64,000 bases of DNA, taken from Diaminobutyricibacter sp049994905 (GTDB taxonomy: Bacteria > Actinomycetota > Actinomycetes > Actinomycetales > Microbacteriaceae). Below the pieces are notes generated by a model. It saw only the letters and a list, made by a program, of their open reading frames with translations. It ran no database searches and was not told the origin of the DNA. Below are positions 9,090-19,289 of this stretch, piece after piece. The stretch's first letter is position 1. Each line of letters opens with the position of its first letter. The translations under genes and the position numbers were made by a program. Where the stretch lies: the NCBI RefSeq assembly GCF_049994905.1, contig NZ_CP188258.1:558001-622000 (forward strand), in the 5' to 3' direction.

Positions 9090-9527
9090 TCAGCCCTTCG
9101 TCAGCTCTTCCGCGAACATCACGATGATGCCGCTGGGACCGCGCACGTAGGCGAGCTTGTAGACGTCTTGATAGTTCGCCACCCCGCGAAGTGGATGGCA
9201 ACCGTGTCTCGCTGCGATCTCCAGGGCCTCGTCGATGTCGTCGACCGAGAAGGCGACGCGGTGCATGCCGATCTCGTTGGGAAGGGTGGGCGTCGTCTCG
9301 ATCGCTTCGGGGTGGATGTACTCGAAGAGCTCGAGGCGACCGTGACCGTCCGGCGTCTGGAGCATGGCGATATTGGCGTGGTTGCCGTCCAGGCCGACGG
9401 CGGTGTCGGTCCACTCGCCACTGACCGTGTCACGGCCGACGACGGTGAGCCCGAGGTCGGTGAAGAATGAGATCGTCGCTTCGAGGTCGCGAACAGCGAT
9501 GCCGACGTTCTCGAGTTTGATGGACAT
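9090..9527 (-). CDS. VOC-family (glyoxalase-like) protein
   Basis: A 145-aa vicinal-oxygen-chelate protein with two beta-alpha-beta-beta-beta modules (residues about 3-75 and 83-142). It opens KLENVGIAVRDLEATISFF, and metal-type residues occur in GRLELFEYIHP and MHRVAFSVDD. It resembles methylmalonyl-CoA epimerase/glyoxalase I-type members, but the reaction cannot be assigned. The gene lies 12 bp downstream of the glucosidase on the same strand, so the two may be co-transcribed. Confidence 0.85.
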   Translation of the reverse strand: MSIKLENVGIAVRDLEATISFFTDLGLTVVGRDTVSGEWTDTAVGLDGNHANIAMLQTPDGHGRLELFEYIHPEAIETTPTLPNEIGMHRVAFSVDDIDEALEIAARHGCHPLRGVANYQDVYKLAYVRGPSGIIVMFAEELTKG

Positions 9528-9539
9528 GACGAAGCCGCC

Positions 9540-12170
<2,631 letters not shown>

Positions 12171-12284
12171 GGTCTCATTGTGGTCGCTGGCGCCTCGCAA
12201 CGCGCAATGTTCCTGAATTGTTCACGCGACGGTACCGCCCCGATCAGGGGAGTTCGGCGATGGCCCGCCACGGGATACGTTGCA

Positions 12285-13040
12285 GTGGTGCATGCGCTCG
12301 AACTTCGCAGCCTCACCAGGCGCTTCGGCGGTACGACTGCCGTCGACACCCTGAGCCTCGCCGTGCCGCACGGGTCGTTCTACGGAATGGTCGGCCCGAA
12401 CGGCGCGGGCAAGACGACGACACTCTCGATGGCGACAGGCCTGTTGCGCCCGGATGCCGGCGTCGCCCTCGTGCACGGCATCGACGTGTGGGATCGGCCA
12501 CTCGAGGCCAAGCGACTGATCGGCAACCTCGCCGACGGGGTCGACCTGTACGACCGGCTCACCGGTGAACAGTTGCTCACCTTCTCCGGGCAGTTGTTCG
12601 GACTCGACCGCGCCACGTTGCGCGAGCGGGTCGCCGATGTGCTGCAGATGCTCGACCTGGAAAGCGCGGCCGGTCGCATCGTGGCCGACTACTCCGCTGG
12701 GATGACCAAGAAGATCGCGCTCGGCGCCGCGCTCATACACTCGCCGCGGCTTCTCGTTCTCGACGAACCGTTCGAGTCGGTGGATCCGGTCTCGGCGGCG
12801 AACATCCGGGATGTGCTCCACGCCTTCGCCCGGGGTGGCGGCACGGTCGTCGTCTCGAGTCACTCGATGGACCTGGTCGAGCGCATGTGCGATCACGTCG
12901 CGATCGTCGCGGGAGGACGCGTTCTGGTCTCGGGCACGATGGACGAGGTGCGCGGCTCCGGCGACCTCGAGACGCGGTTCCTCGAGCTGGTCGGTGGACG
13001 TCGCAGCGGGGAAGGCCCGGCATGGTTGCTGTCCTCCTGA
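12285..13040 (+). CDS. ABC transporter ATP-binding protein
   Basis: A 251-aa ATPase with Walker A GPNGAGKTT, Walker B LLVLDEPFESVD and a divergent signature YSAGMTKKIALG in place of LSGGQ, as in many ABC-2 exporters. It starts at GTG 12285 (or GTG 12288). It overlaps the following membrane gene by 19 bases, so the pair forms one exporter. Cargo is unknown. Confidence 0.9.
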   Translation: MVHALELRSLTRRFGGTTAVDTLSLAVPHGSFYGMVGPNGAGKTTTLSMATGLLRPDAGVALVHGIDVWDRPLEAKRLIGNLADGVDLYDRLTGEQLLTFSGQLFGLDRATLRERVADVLQMLDLESAAGRIVADYSAGMTKKIALGAALIHSPRLLVLDEPFESVDPVSAANIRDVLHAFARGGGTVVVSSHSMDLVERMCDHVAIVAGGRVLVSGTMDEVRGSGDLETRFLELVGGRRSGEGPAWLLSS

Positions 13041-14608
13041 GGCTTCGCTTCCGTGTGCTGGCGAACACGCTGACGCGAAACACGTTCCAGCTCGTCGCGG
13101 TCATCCTCAGCGGGATGTTCGCCGCCATGCTGCTCGCGGTGGGCCTCGGTGCGCTGTTGATCGCATCCGCAGCTCCTCCGGCGGCCACGCAGGTGGTCGT
13201 CGTCGTCGGTGGCGCCGCGCTGGTTCTGGGTTGGCTCGTCGTGCCGCTCCTGTTCGACGGTGTCGACCGAACGCTCGATCCGGTGAAGCTTGGGCGGTTC
13301 CCGCTGCGCCTCGGCACGCTGATGGCGGCGATGTTCCTGGTCGGCCTCACGTGGATGCCCGGGATCGTGACTCTTGCCCTGTCGCTCGGTACCGCGATCG
13401 CGTGGCGCGAACATCCGGTGTCTGCTGTCGCGGCGATCATCACCGGGCTCGTGGGCACCACGATGTGTGTGGCGGGATCCCGGCTGACGACAACGGTGGC
13501 GGGCACGCTGCTGAGTGGGCGAGGCGCCGCCCGGTTCGGAATCGCCGCGCTCGCCGTGATCGTCGCAGTGGCCCCGATCGTCTCCGCGACGATCGGCGGG
13601 TCCGCGCCGGGACGCAGTGATGTGTCCGCGACGCTCACGGCGGTCGTCGGCGTGCTCGGCTGGACTCCGTTCGGCGCGGTGTGGTCGATTCCGGGGCGCC
13701 TCGCGATGGGTGACCCTCTGGGCGCCGCCGGTGCGGCCGCGATCGCACTCGGTGCCGTTGCCCTCGTGCTGGCTCTGTGGCGGTTGGCGCTGGGCGCCGG
13801 TTCGCGGATGCGCGACGACAGCCCGTCTGTCCCCGGCCGCGGCGGCGGTCGCCTCGGCCCTCTCGGGTGGATGCCGTCTTCGCCGACGGGAGCGGTGGCA
13901 GCCCGGTCGCTGGTCTACTGGTTCCGCGACGCGCGACAGGCGAGACAGCTGATCCTTCTGGCGGTACTGCCCGCGCTGATGCTGCTCTGGTGGCAGTCCC
14001 TTCATCTCGACTGGATCGCCATCACGATCGGCCCGGTTGTTGCAGTACTGTTGCCGTTTTCCGCGTTCGCGGGTCTGTCATACGACGGCACCGCGTTCGC
14101 AGCAGAGCTCTCTGCCGGCGTACGCGGGTTCCACGACCGGCTCGGCCGCGCCGTCGCGCTCCTGATCATCGTCGTGCCGGTGACCGTGATCGTCCAGCTC
14201 ATCGTCGCGTCCCTCGCGGGGCTGTTCGACGAGCTCCCTGCCCTCCTCGGGCTCTCGTTGGGCGTTGGCCTGGTCGCGGTCGGAGTGGTGAGCGTGTCAT
14301 CGGCGCGCATCGTGGTGCCGGTCGCGCGAGCGCGGCGCAACCCGTTCTCGGCTCAGCCCGGTTCGGCAACCGTGTCGATCGGCGCGTCATACCTGGTGGC
14401 CATCGCGACCATCGTGCTCGCCCTTCCCATCGTCGCGGCCGGAGTCGCCGCTCTGGCCGGCGGCAGTCACCTGCTCGGCTGGCTTGCTCTCGTCGTGGGA
14501 CTCGTGGCGGGAAGTGGGGTCGCGCTGGGCGGACTGGTGCTGGGCGGCCGCGTGCTCGACGCATCCGGGCCCGCTGTGCTCGCGAGGCTGCGCCTCATCC
14601 GCGATTGA
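13022..14608 (+). CDS. ABC-2-type exporter membrane protein
   Basis: A 528-aa polytopic protein with about a dozen hydrophobic helices in two halves separated by a basic cytoplasmic linker (about residues 258-300, GSRMRDDSPSVPGRGGGR). It starts at ATG 13022, inside the ATPase gene, with GGGGAAGG at 13007-13014. It is translationally coupled to the ATPase and should be the membrane partner of a heterodimeric or homodimeric exporter. The sequence is poorly conserved, as is usual for these permeases, and gives no clue to cargo. Confidence 0.85.
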   Translation: MVAVLLRLRFRVLANTLTRNTFQLVAVILSGMFAAMLLAVGLGALLIASAAPPAATQVVVVVGGAALVLGWLVVPLLFDGVDRTLDPVKLGRFPLRLGTLMAAMFLVGLTWMPGIVTLALSLGTAIAWREHPVSAVAAIITGLVGTTMCVAGSRLTTTVAGTLLSGRGAARFGIAALAVIVAVAPIVSATIGGSAPGRSDVSATLTAVVGVLGWTPFGAVWSIPGRLAMGDPLGAAGAAAIALGAVALVLALWRLALGAGSRMRDDSPSVPGRGGGRLGPLGWMPSSPTGAVAARSLVYWFRDARQARQLILLAVLPALMLLWWQSLHLDWIAITIGPVVAVLLPFSAFAGLSYDGTAFAAELSAGVRGFHDRLGRAVALLIIVVPVTVIVQLIVASLAGLFDELPALLGLSLGVGLVAVGVVSVSSARIVVPVARARRNPFSAQPGSATVSIGASYLVAIATIVLALPIVAAGVAALAGGSHLLGWLALVVGLVAGSGVALGGLVLGGRVLDASGPAVLARLRLIRD

Positions 14609-14634
14609 CGTCGTGCTGAGCGCACCGACGAACG

Positions 14635-15276
14635 TCAGGCGGCCAGGTGAAAGGTGTTCGCGAAGCGGCCGAGCAGGTCGCCGCGCCCCCGCAGCACCTC
14701 GACCATTCCGGTGGCGATCGCCCGATCGGGGGCGAGCTCACCGGAGATGAGCCGGTGGATGCCCGGGCCGGCCGCGAAGGCGAGGTCGACCGGTCCGTCG
14801 CCGCGCATCACATCCAGGTTGGGGCCGTCCACCCGGATGAGCAGCTCCCCGGCATCGAGGCGCGCGACGTATGCGGTCGCCGGCAGGTTCGCCGCCACCT
14901 GCGGGCGGAACGCGGTGCGGAGGTCGATCGTCATCGAGTCCGGGGTGATGATCTGCTCCGCCCGTGGGTCGCCCATCGTCTTGAAGCCCCAGGCGCCGAG
15001 TGCGAGCACGATCGGCTCGAGCTCCCGACCGTACGGCGTCAGCTCATAGACGATGATGCGGGAATGCGGCGCGCGACGCAGCACTCCCGCCGCCTGCAGC
15101 TCCTTCAGGCGAGCCGCCAGGATGTTGGTCGGTATCCGGGGAAGCCCCGCGGCCAGTTCGCCGTAGCGACGCGGCCCGACGAGCAGGTCGCGCACGATGA
15201 GCATGGCCCAGCGTTCGCCCACGAGCTCGAGCGCCTGCGTGACGCCCGAGTACTGCCCGTATTCGCGTGCCGCCAA
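14635..15276 (-). CDS. HxlR-family winged-helix regulator with SCP2-like C-terminal domain
   Basis: A 213-aa regulator. Residues about 10-100 form the HxlR/MarR-like winged helix (TQALELVGERWAMLIVRDLL, RYGELAAGLPRIPTNILAAR). The remaining part resembles the sterol-carrier-like extension often fused to actinobacterial HxlR proteins. It lies 4 bp downstream of the VOC gene in the same operon, so it probably autoregulates the pair through the palindrome at 15757-15775. HxlR relatives commonly sense electrophiles or aldehydes, which fits a VOC partner (inference). Confidence 0.88.
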   Translation of the reverse strand: MAAREYGQYSGVTQALELVGERWAMLIVRDLLVGPRRYGELAAGLPRIPTNILAARLKELQAAGVLRRAPHSRIIVYELTPYGRELEPIVLALGAWGFKTMGDPRAEQIITPDSMTIDLRTAFRPQVAANLPATAYVARLDAGELLIRVDGPNLDVMRGDGPVDLAFAAGPGIHRLISGELAPDRAIATGMVEVLRGRGDLLGRFANTFHLAA

Positions 15277-15280
15277 CCCC

Positions 15281-15715
15281 TCAGGCCTCGTGGTCCGCGA
15301 GGGTCTCTGAGACCGGCAGGGCGGCGGTGGGGTCGAACCAGCCGAACTCGAGGATGTTGCCGTCCGGGTCGTTGAGCTGGCGCTGGTACATGAACCCGTA
15401 GTCCGTCGCGGGGTGCGGCTCCACGCCCCCGGCGGCGATCCCGTCGGTGACGACTTTGTCGACGGCGTCGCGGCTGTCGACGAAGATGGCCGTGGACACC
15501 GACGGGTTCACGGCCGGATCGCCGATCGGAAGGTCGCTGAAGGTCTGGAAATACTCGCGCGTCAGGATCATGAGGTAGCTGTGGTCTTGCTCGACCACCA
15601 TGCAGGCGCCGTTGTGATCCGACATCGCAGGGTTCATGGTGAGGCCGATCGCACTGTAGAACGCCTTCGAACGCTCCAGGTCGGCTGCCGGCAGGTTGAC
15701 GAACATCGCGGTCAT
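15281..15715 (-). CDS. VOC-family glyoxalase/bleomycin-resistance-like protein
   Basis: A 144-aa VOC protein starting MTAMFVNLPAADLERSKAFY and ending in NDPDGNILEFGWFDP, as in the PhnB/YdeA-like single-chain VOC group. ATG 15715 is chosen because GAGAGGGGA lies just upstream. First gene of a two-gene operon with the HxlR regulator, it is the likely target of that regulator. It probably detoxifies or binds a reactive small molecule; the substrate is unknown. Confidence 0.85.
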   Translation of the reverse strand: MTAMFVNLPAADLERSKAFYSAIGLTMNPAMSDHNGACMVVEQDHSYLMILTREYFQTFSDLPIGDPAVNPSVSTAIFVDSRDAVDKVVTDGIAAGGVEPHPATDYGFMYQRQLNDPDGNILEFGWFDPTAALPVSETLADHEA

Positions 15716-15756
15716 CGTGGTCCCCTCTCGTAGGTCCCCTTTGTGGATGGGGTTAA

Positions 15757-15775
15757 CACTTGCAAAAAACAAGTG
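15757..15775. promoter_or_regulatory. palindromic operator upstream of VOC-hxlR operon
   Basis: CACTTG-CAAAAAA-CAAGTG, a perfect 6-bp dyad with a 7-base spacer, about 42 bp upstream of the VOC start. The 7-base gap and the ACT/AGT edges match the TACT-N7-AGTA layout I recall for HxlR-family YodB/CatR operators. Binding by the local HxlR protein is inference. Confidence 0.6.
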
Positions 15776-15858
15776 CGCCGTCAAGAGCGGAAGGGCGTGT
15801 CGATGTGGTCGGCGTCTCGGACCAGGCAACGATTTCGCGATGACGTAGAGTTCGTGGC

Positions 15859-17445
15859 GTGGACAACGATGCCGGCGCCTGGTTCCTCAGTCGTGCCGAA
15901 CGCGGAAACCCCGCCAGTGACGTGCAGACGGGTGGTACCGGGTCTGCGTCATGGTCAGAGGGCAACCTCGTGGAGCCGCTCGTGCACGGAGCGACCTACT
16001 TCGCGCGGTTGCACAAGGAGCTGACAGCGCTGCAGCCGGGGGACCGGGTGTGGTTCACCGACTGGCGCGGCGACGCGGATGAGCGGCTCCTGCCCGAGGG
16101 ACCGACGATCGGTGACCTGCTCTCCGGTCTCGCCCGCTCGGGGGTGCAGGTGCGCGGGCTGATCTGGCGGTCACACGGTGAGCGAGTGACTGCGCCGATC
16201 AGCGGAAAATCCAATGCTCATCTCGGTCGCCTCATCAACGACGCCGGGGGAGAAGTCCTCCTGGACCAGCGCGTTCGTCTGTTCGGTTCTCATCACCAGA
16301 AGTTCTTCGTCATCCGGCACAGCGCCGACCCGTCGCAGGACGTCGCGTTCGTCGGCGGAATCGACCTCTCCCACAGCCGTCGTGACGACGCACGACACGA
16401 GGGGGACCCGCAAGCGCTGACCATGGACCCGCGGTACGGCGAACGGCCCCCGTGGCACGATGCGGCCCTCGAGTTGCGCGGGCCCGTGGTCGCAGACCTG
16501 CTGGCTGTGTTCGCCGAGCGCTGGAACGACCCGCATCCCCTGGACCACCGCAACCCGTATCGGATGCTGCAGCAACGACTCGCTGACATGCCGCGGCATC
16601 CGAAGCCGCTTCCCGAGGCAGCACCGCCCCCGCCTCCGGTGGGCCCGCACGCGGTGCAGCTGCTGCGGACCTACGGCCCGAAACGGCCCCCGTTCCCCTT
16701 CGCACCGGCCGGGGAACGCAGCATTGCGCGCGCCTATGCGAAAGCCTTTGCCCGGGCTCGATCCTTCATCTACATCGAGGACCAGTATCTGTGGTCGAAG
16801 GAGGTCGCCGGTGCCCTTGCCAAGGCCCTCGTCGACAACCCACGACTGCAGGTGATCGTGGTGGTGCCGCGCTACCCGGACTCGGATGGCGCACTCGCAG
16901 GTCCCGCGAGCCGCCTCGGTCAACTGCGTGCGATCGCGTTGCTTCGCCGCGCCGCAGCGGACCGGGTCGGAGTGTTCGACCTCGAGAACGAAGCTGCTAC
17001 ACCCATCTACGTCCACGCGAAGATCTGCATCGTCGATGACATCTGGATGACCTGCGGGTCGGACAACTTCAACCGTCGCTCGTGGACCACGGACAGCGAA
17101 CTCACCTGCGCCGTCATCGACACCAGGCCAGACGATGATCAGCCTCCCGGCCGGATCGCCCGCGATCTGCGCCTGCAGCTGTGGGCCGAGCATCTCGGCT
17201 TCGACCGGGACGATCCCCGCCTTCTCGACACCGACGACGCCCTTGCGCTGTGGAGGTCCAGCGCCGACGCGCTCGACCAGTGGCACAAGACCGGTAACCG
17301 GACGGCCCGGCCCGTCGGACGCCTGCGCCGCCACCGGACCGAACCCGTTTCCCGACTTCAACGCCTCTGGGCGGCCCCACTCAATCGCTGGGTTGCCGAC
17401 CCGGATGCGCGCCCGCGCCGCCTTCGGGGCACCTCGGAGTTCTGA
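15859..17445 (+). CDS. phospholipase D-like (HKD) phosphodiesterase
   Basis: A 528-aa protein with two HKD-type half-sites. The first is HHQKFFVIRH followed by a downstream Asp and GGIDLSHSR (about residues 147-175). The second is HAKICIVDDIWMTCGSDNFN (about residues 386-405). These form the phosphohistidine active site of PLD enzymes acting on phosphatidyl or other phosphodiesters. There is no clear signal peptide or membrane segment, so the location is uncertain. GTG 15859 is the best start. Size and layout resemble actinobacterial PLD proteins of the cardiolipin-synthase/PLD superfamily, without the membrane helices of cardiolipin synthase. Confidence 0.88.
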   Translation: MDNDAGAWFLSRAERGNPASDVQTGGTGSASWSEGNLVEPLVHGATYFARLHKELTALQPGDRVWFTDWRGDADERLLPEGPTIGDLLSGLARSGVQVRGLIWRSHGERVTAPISGKSNAHLGRLINDAGGEVLLDQRVRLFGSHHQKFFVIRHSADPSQDVAFVGGIDLSHSRRDDARHEGDPQALTMDPRYGERPPWHDAALELRGPVVADLLAVFAERWNDPHPLDHRNPYRMLQQRLADMPRHPKPLPEAAPPPPPVGPHAVQLLRTYGPKRPPFPFAPAGERSIARAYAKAFARARSFIYIEDQYLWSKEVAGALAKALVDNPRLQVIVVVPRYPDSDGALAGPASRLGQLRAIALLRRAAADRVGVFDLENEAATPIYVHAKICIVDDIWMTCGSDNFNRRSWTTDSELTCAVIDTRPDDDQPPGRIARDLRLQLWAEHLGFDRDDPRLLDTDDALALWRSSADALDQWHKTGNRTARPVGRLRRHRTEPVSRLQRLWAAPLNRWVADPDARPRRLRGTSEF

Positions 17446-17476
17446 TCGATCACTGGTTCAGCGAGGGCGGCGTCTT

Positions 17477-17608
17477 CTCAGCGGGTGGCGACGAGGACGG
17501 TGTCCACCGCGTGGCTTCCCGTGCCGTCGCGGGTCTCGGCGTCGTCGCTGCCGCGTTCCAGCCGCTCGCACCGGGTCACGGTCAGGACCGGCTCGACGGC
17601 GGCGCGCA
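17477..17608 (-). pseudogene. orphan 3' end of a SAM methyltransferase gene (copy of the 20847 gene end)
   Basis: A 132-bp near-copy of 20846-20977, the last 43 codons and stop of the methyltransferase gene. The 82 bases at 17527-17608 are identical. Six mismatches lie between there and the stop codon. The fragment reads in frame to its own TGA (ending VLVATR) but has no start or upstream domain. Similarity stops abruptly at 17609. It marks the left border of the island at 17609-20845 and is best explained as the displaced original gene end (inference). Confidence 0.8.
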
Positions 17609-17677
17609 GTTCGATTCCTCTGCATCACCGCACCGCAGTTGAGCCGGGAGGCACAGGATCGCACCGATGTATAGTGC

Positions 17678-17701
17678 GTTATAAAAGTCCCGGTTTATAA
17701 C
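17678..17701. promoter_or_regulatory. inverted repeat in the promoter of the ATPase gene
   Basis: GTTATAAA-N8-TTTATAAC, a perfect 8-bp dyad 22 bp before the ATPase start, in AT-rich DNA (30 of 60 bases GC at 17641-17700). It is a probable operator or autoregulatory site, and its A/T-rich arms overlap where a -10 element would be. The binding protein is unknown. Confidence 0.55.
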
Positions 17702-17722
17702 AAACGATAACGAGGTCGGTTC

Positions 17723-18874
17723 ATGCAGGCCAGTCCCTACACGCCAGGAGAGATCGCACGGCTGGTGCCAGGGCGTGCCAGGCAGCTCGCCGATTTTGAC
17801 GAGAGGCTTTCGTATCTTGTTGACCTGGGACGTCTTATCGGCAGGATTCGTGTGGATCACGCCCCTCGCGGTCTCGGGAAGACATCGCTGCTGCGCGAAT
17901 ATCAACGACGTGCCGTATCGCGCGGGGTAATCACCGTGTGGGTGACCGCCGGCGAGGGAGACCTGGTCGCTCAGATCGCTGCCGAGATCGCACGCGTGAC
18001 CGCGACCTGGAGCGACACCGCGCGTCGACGCGTGGGCGCGCGCCTGGAGTCGCTCACCATGCGAGTCGGAGTGCCGGGGATCGCTGGAGTTGACGCGACT
18101 GTCCGGAGCGGGCAGGCAGGTTCGGATCCTGCTGGAAGCCGTGATTTCGAGGCGGTTGTGCGTGCGGCCGCAGCGGGCGACGAGCATAAGGGCCTGGTCA
18201 TTCTCATCGATGAGATTCAGGCTGCCGATCCCGAGGGTCTGCGTACGCTTGCGTACGCGTGGCAGCATTTGCAGGCCGAGGGGTCCGATGTTCCAGCGGC
18301 CGTGTACACGGCGGGCCTGCCGAACGCTGCCGACGCGGTCGCTGCCGCGGTCACCTTCAGTGAGCGCTTCGCCTATCGCCCGCTACACACGTTGCAGCCC
18401 GTTGACGAGGAGTTCGCTCTCGTGGTCCCTGCGCGCGAGCTCGGCGTGGAGTGGGATCGCGATGCACTCGACGAAGCTGTCGCGATCGCGCTCGGCTACC
18501 CGTACGTCGTCCAACTCATCGGCGACGCAGCCTGGTTCGCGGCCGGCCGCCCCGACGGCGGGGCAACCATCACCGTTGGCCATGTCCGAGCCGGACGTGT
18601 AGCGATGGAAGACGACATGGACGCCCTCTTCCGCGCCCGCTGGGCAAACGCCGCCGAAGGCGAGAGGGACTTCATGGTGGCGATGGCGCAGATCAGCGAT
18701 GGGCCGGTGAAGCGAGCGGAAATCGCGTCCGCGCTTCACGTCACTAGCGAAAGCCTGTCAATGCCTCGAGCACGACTGATTGACAAGGGCTTCATCCAGG
18801 CGAGCGACCGCGGATCGCTCGAGTTCACGATTCCCGGATTTGCTGCCTTCCTCCGAAACCTCGACCGCGGCTGA
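17723..18874 (+). CDS. Orc1/Cdc6-like AAA ATPase with C-terminal winged helix
   Basis: A 383-aa P-loop protein (COG1672-like). A slightly unusual Walker A, APRGLGKTS, is at about residues 48-56 (Ala replaces the usual first Gly). Walker B LVILIDEIQAAD lies near residues 156-167. The C-terminal part has a winged-helix pattern (VKRAEIASALHVTSESLSMP, then RLIDKGFIQ). Such proteins are common accessory genes in actinobacteria, often next to mobile or toxin-antitoxin genes; their role is not established. It is the largest gene of an island bordered by a duplicated methyltransferase gene end and has its own palindromic promoter. A self-regulated DNA-binding ATPase is the most that can be said. Confidence 0.75.
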   Translation: MQASPYTPGEIARLVPGRARQLADFDERLSYLVDLGRLIGRIRVDHAPRGLGKTSLLREYQRRAVSRGVITVWVTAGEGDLVAQIAAEIARVTATWSDTARRRVGARLESLTMRVGVPGIAGVDATVRSGQAGSDPAGSRDFEAVVRAAAAGDEHKGLVILIDEIQAADPEGLRTLAYAWQHLQAEGSDVPAAVYTAGLPNAADAVAAAVTFSERFAYRPLHTLQPVDEEFALVVPARELGVEWDRDALDEAVAIALGYPYVVQLIGDAAWFAAGRPDGGATITVGHVRAGRVAMEDDMDALFRARWANAAEGERDFMVAMAQISDGPVKRAEIASALHVTSESLSMPRARLIDKGFIQASDRGSLEFTIPGFAAFLRNLDRG

Positions 18875-18935
18875 CAGCGTAAGGGGCAACAGTGTTAGAT
18901 CTTGAGCCGATACTGAAAACTGTTCACCAAAAGGG

Positions 18936-19103
18936 ATGGCCTTTGTCACCCTGACAATCGCCACTGACTCCATTGCCTGCCGAATCTGTCACCTCATAAT
19001 TGACGACTACGACCTCCTTGTCGAAGCAGGCATAGCTGACACCTTCGAGGTCGACGGCGATCCCGACGACATCGACAACGACTCGGAATACAACAACGAA
19101 TGA
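18936..19103 (+). CDS. small acidic ORF with Cys motif, possible gene remnant
   Basis: A 55-aa reading frame beginning MAFVTLTIATDSIACRICHL, with a C-x2-C-H knuckle and a very acidic tail (DGDPDDIDNDSEYNNE). The frame is open back to 18906 without another start. The ribosome site AAAAGGG is too close to the ATG. It may be the 3' remnant of a longer zinc-ribbon protein or a small antitoxin-like protein. It overlaps the next tiny ORF by ATGA, which suggests a former coupled gene pair. The DNA is AT-rich for this genome (29 of 60 bases GC at 18901-18960). Confidence 0.4.
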   Translation: MAFVTLTIATDSIACRICHLIIDDYDLLVEAGIADTFEVDGDPDDIDNDSEYNNE

Positions 19104-19177
19104 AGGGCCGCGAGTTCGTCAAGGCCCGAAATGCCACAAGAGTGCAACTCGACGACGGCGGACGCTCCGGGTGCTGA
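19100..19177 (+). pseudogene. 25-codon ORF resembling the start of a HicA-type toxin, truncated
   Basis: ATG overlaps the stop of the preceding ORF (ATGA). The peptide begins MKGREFVKARNATRV and continues QLDDGGRSGC. MK-x-REFVK followed by a GG-R segment resembles the N-terminus of HicA/YcfA mRNA interferases, but the core with the catalytic His is missing. If the likeness is real this is a decayed toxin half of a toxin-antitoxin pair with the upstream ORF. The evidence is short and weak. Confidence 0.3.
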
Positions 19178-19289
19178 TCTTGGGTTTCATGACAGATTCG
19201 GCATGAGTTTGGCGCGCAGCACGCTGGTGCTATTCCCTTCCCCGATCGGGTGGCTGCAGCGGCCCCTGTCTGCTGAAAGGATGTGAGAT

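Larger units (their letters stand above)
18875..19289. other. 415-bp low-GC gap between ATPase and membrane protein
   Basis: Apart from the two tiny overlapping ORFs at 18936-19177 this gap contains no recognisable gene, RNA or repeat. Its base composition is visibly poorer in GC than the flanking chromosome. It reads as debris of a lost small gene pair. Confidence 0.5.
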
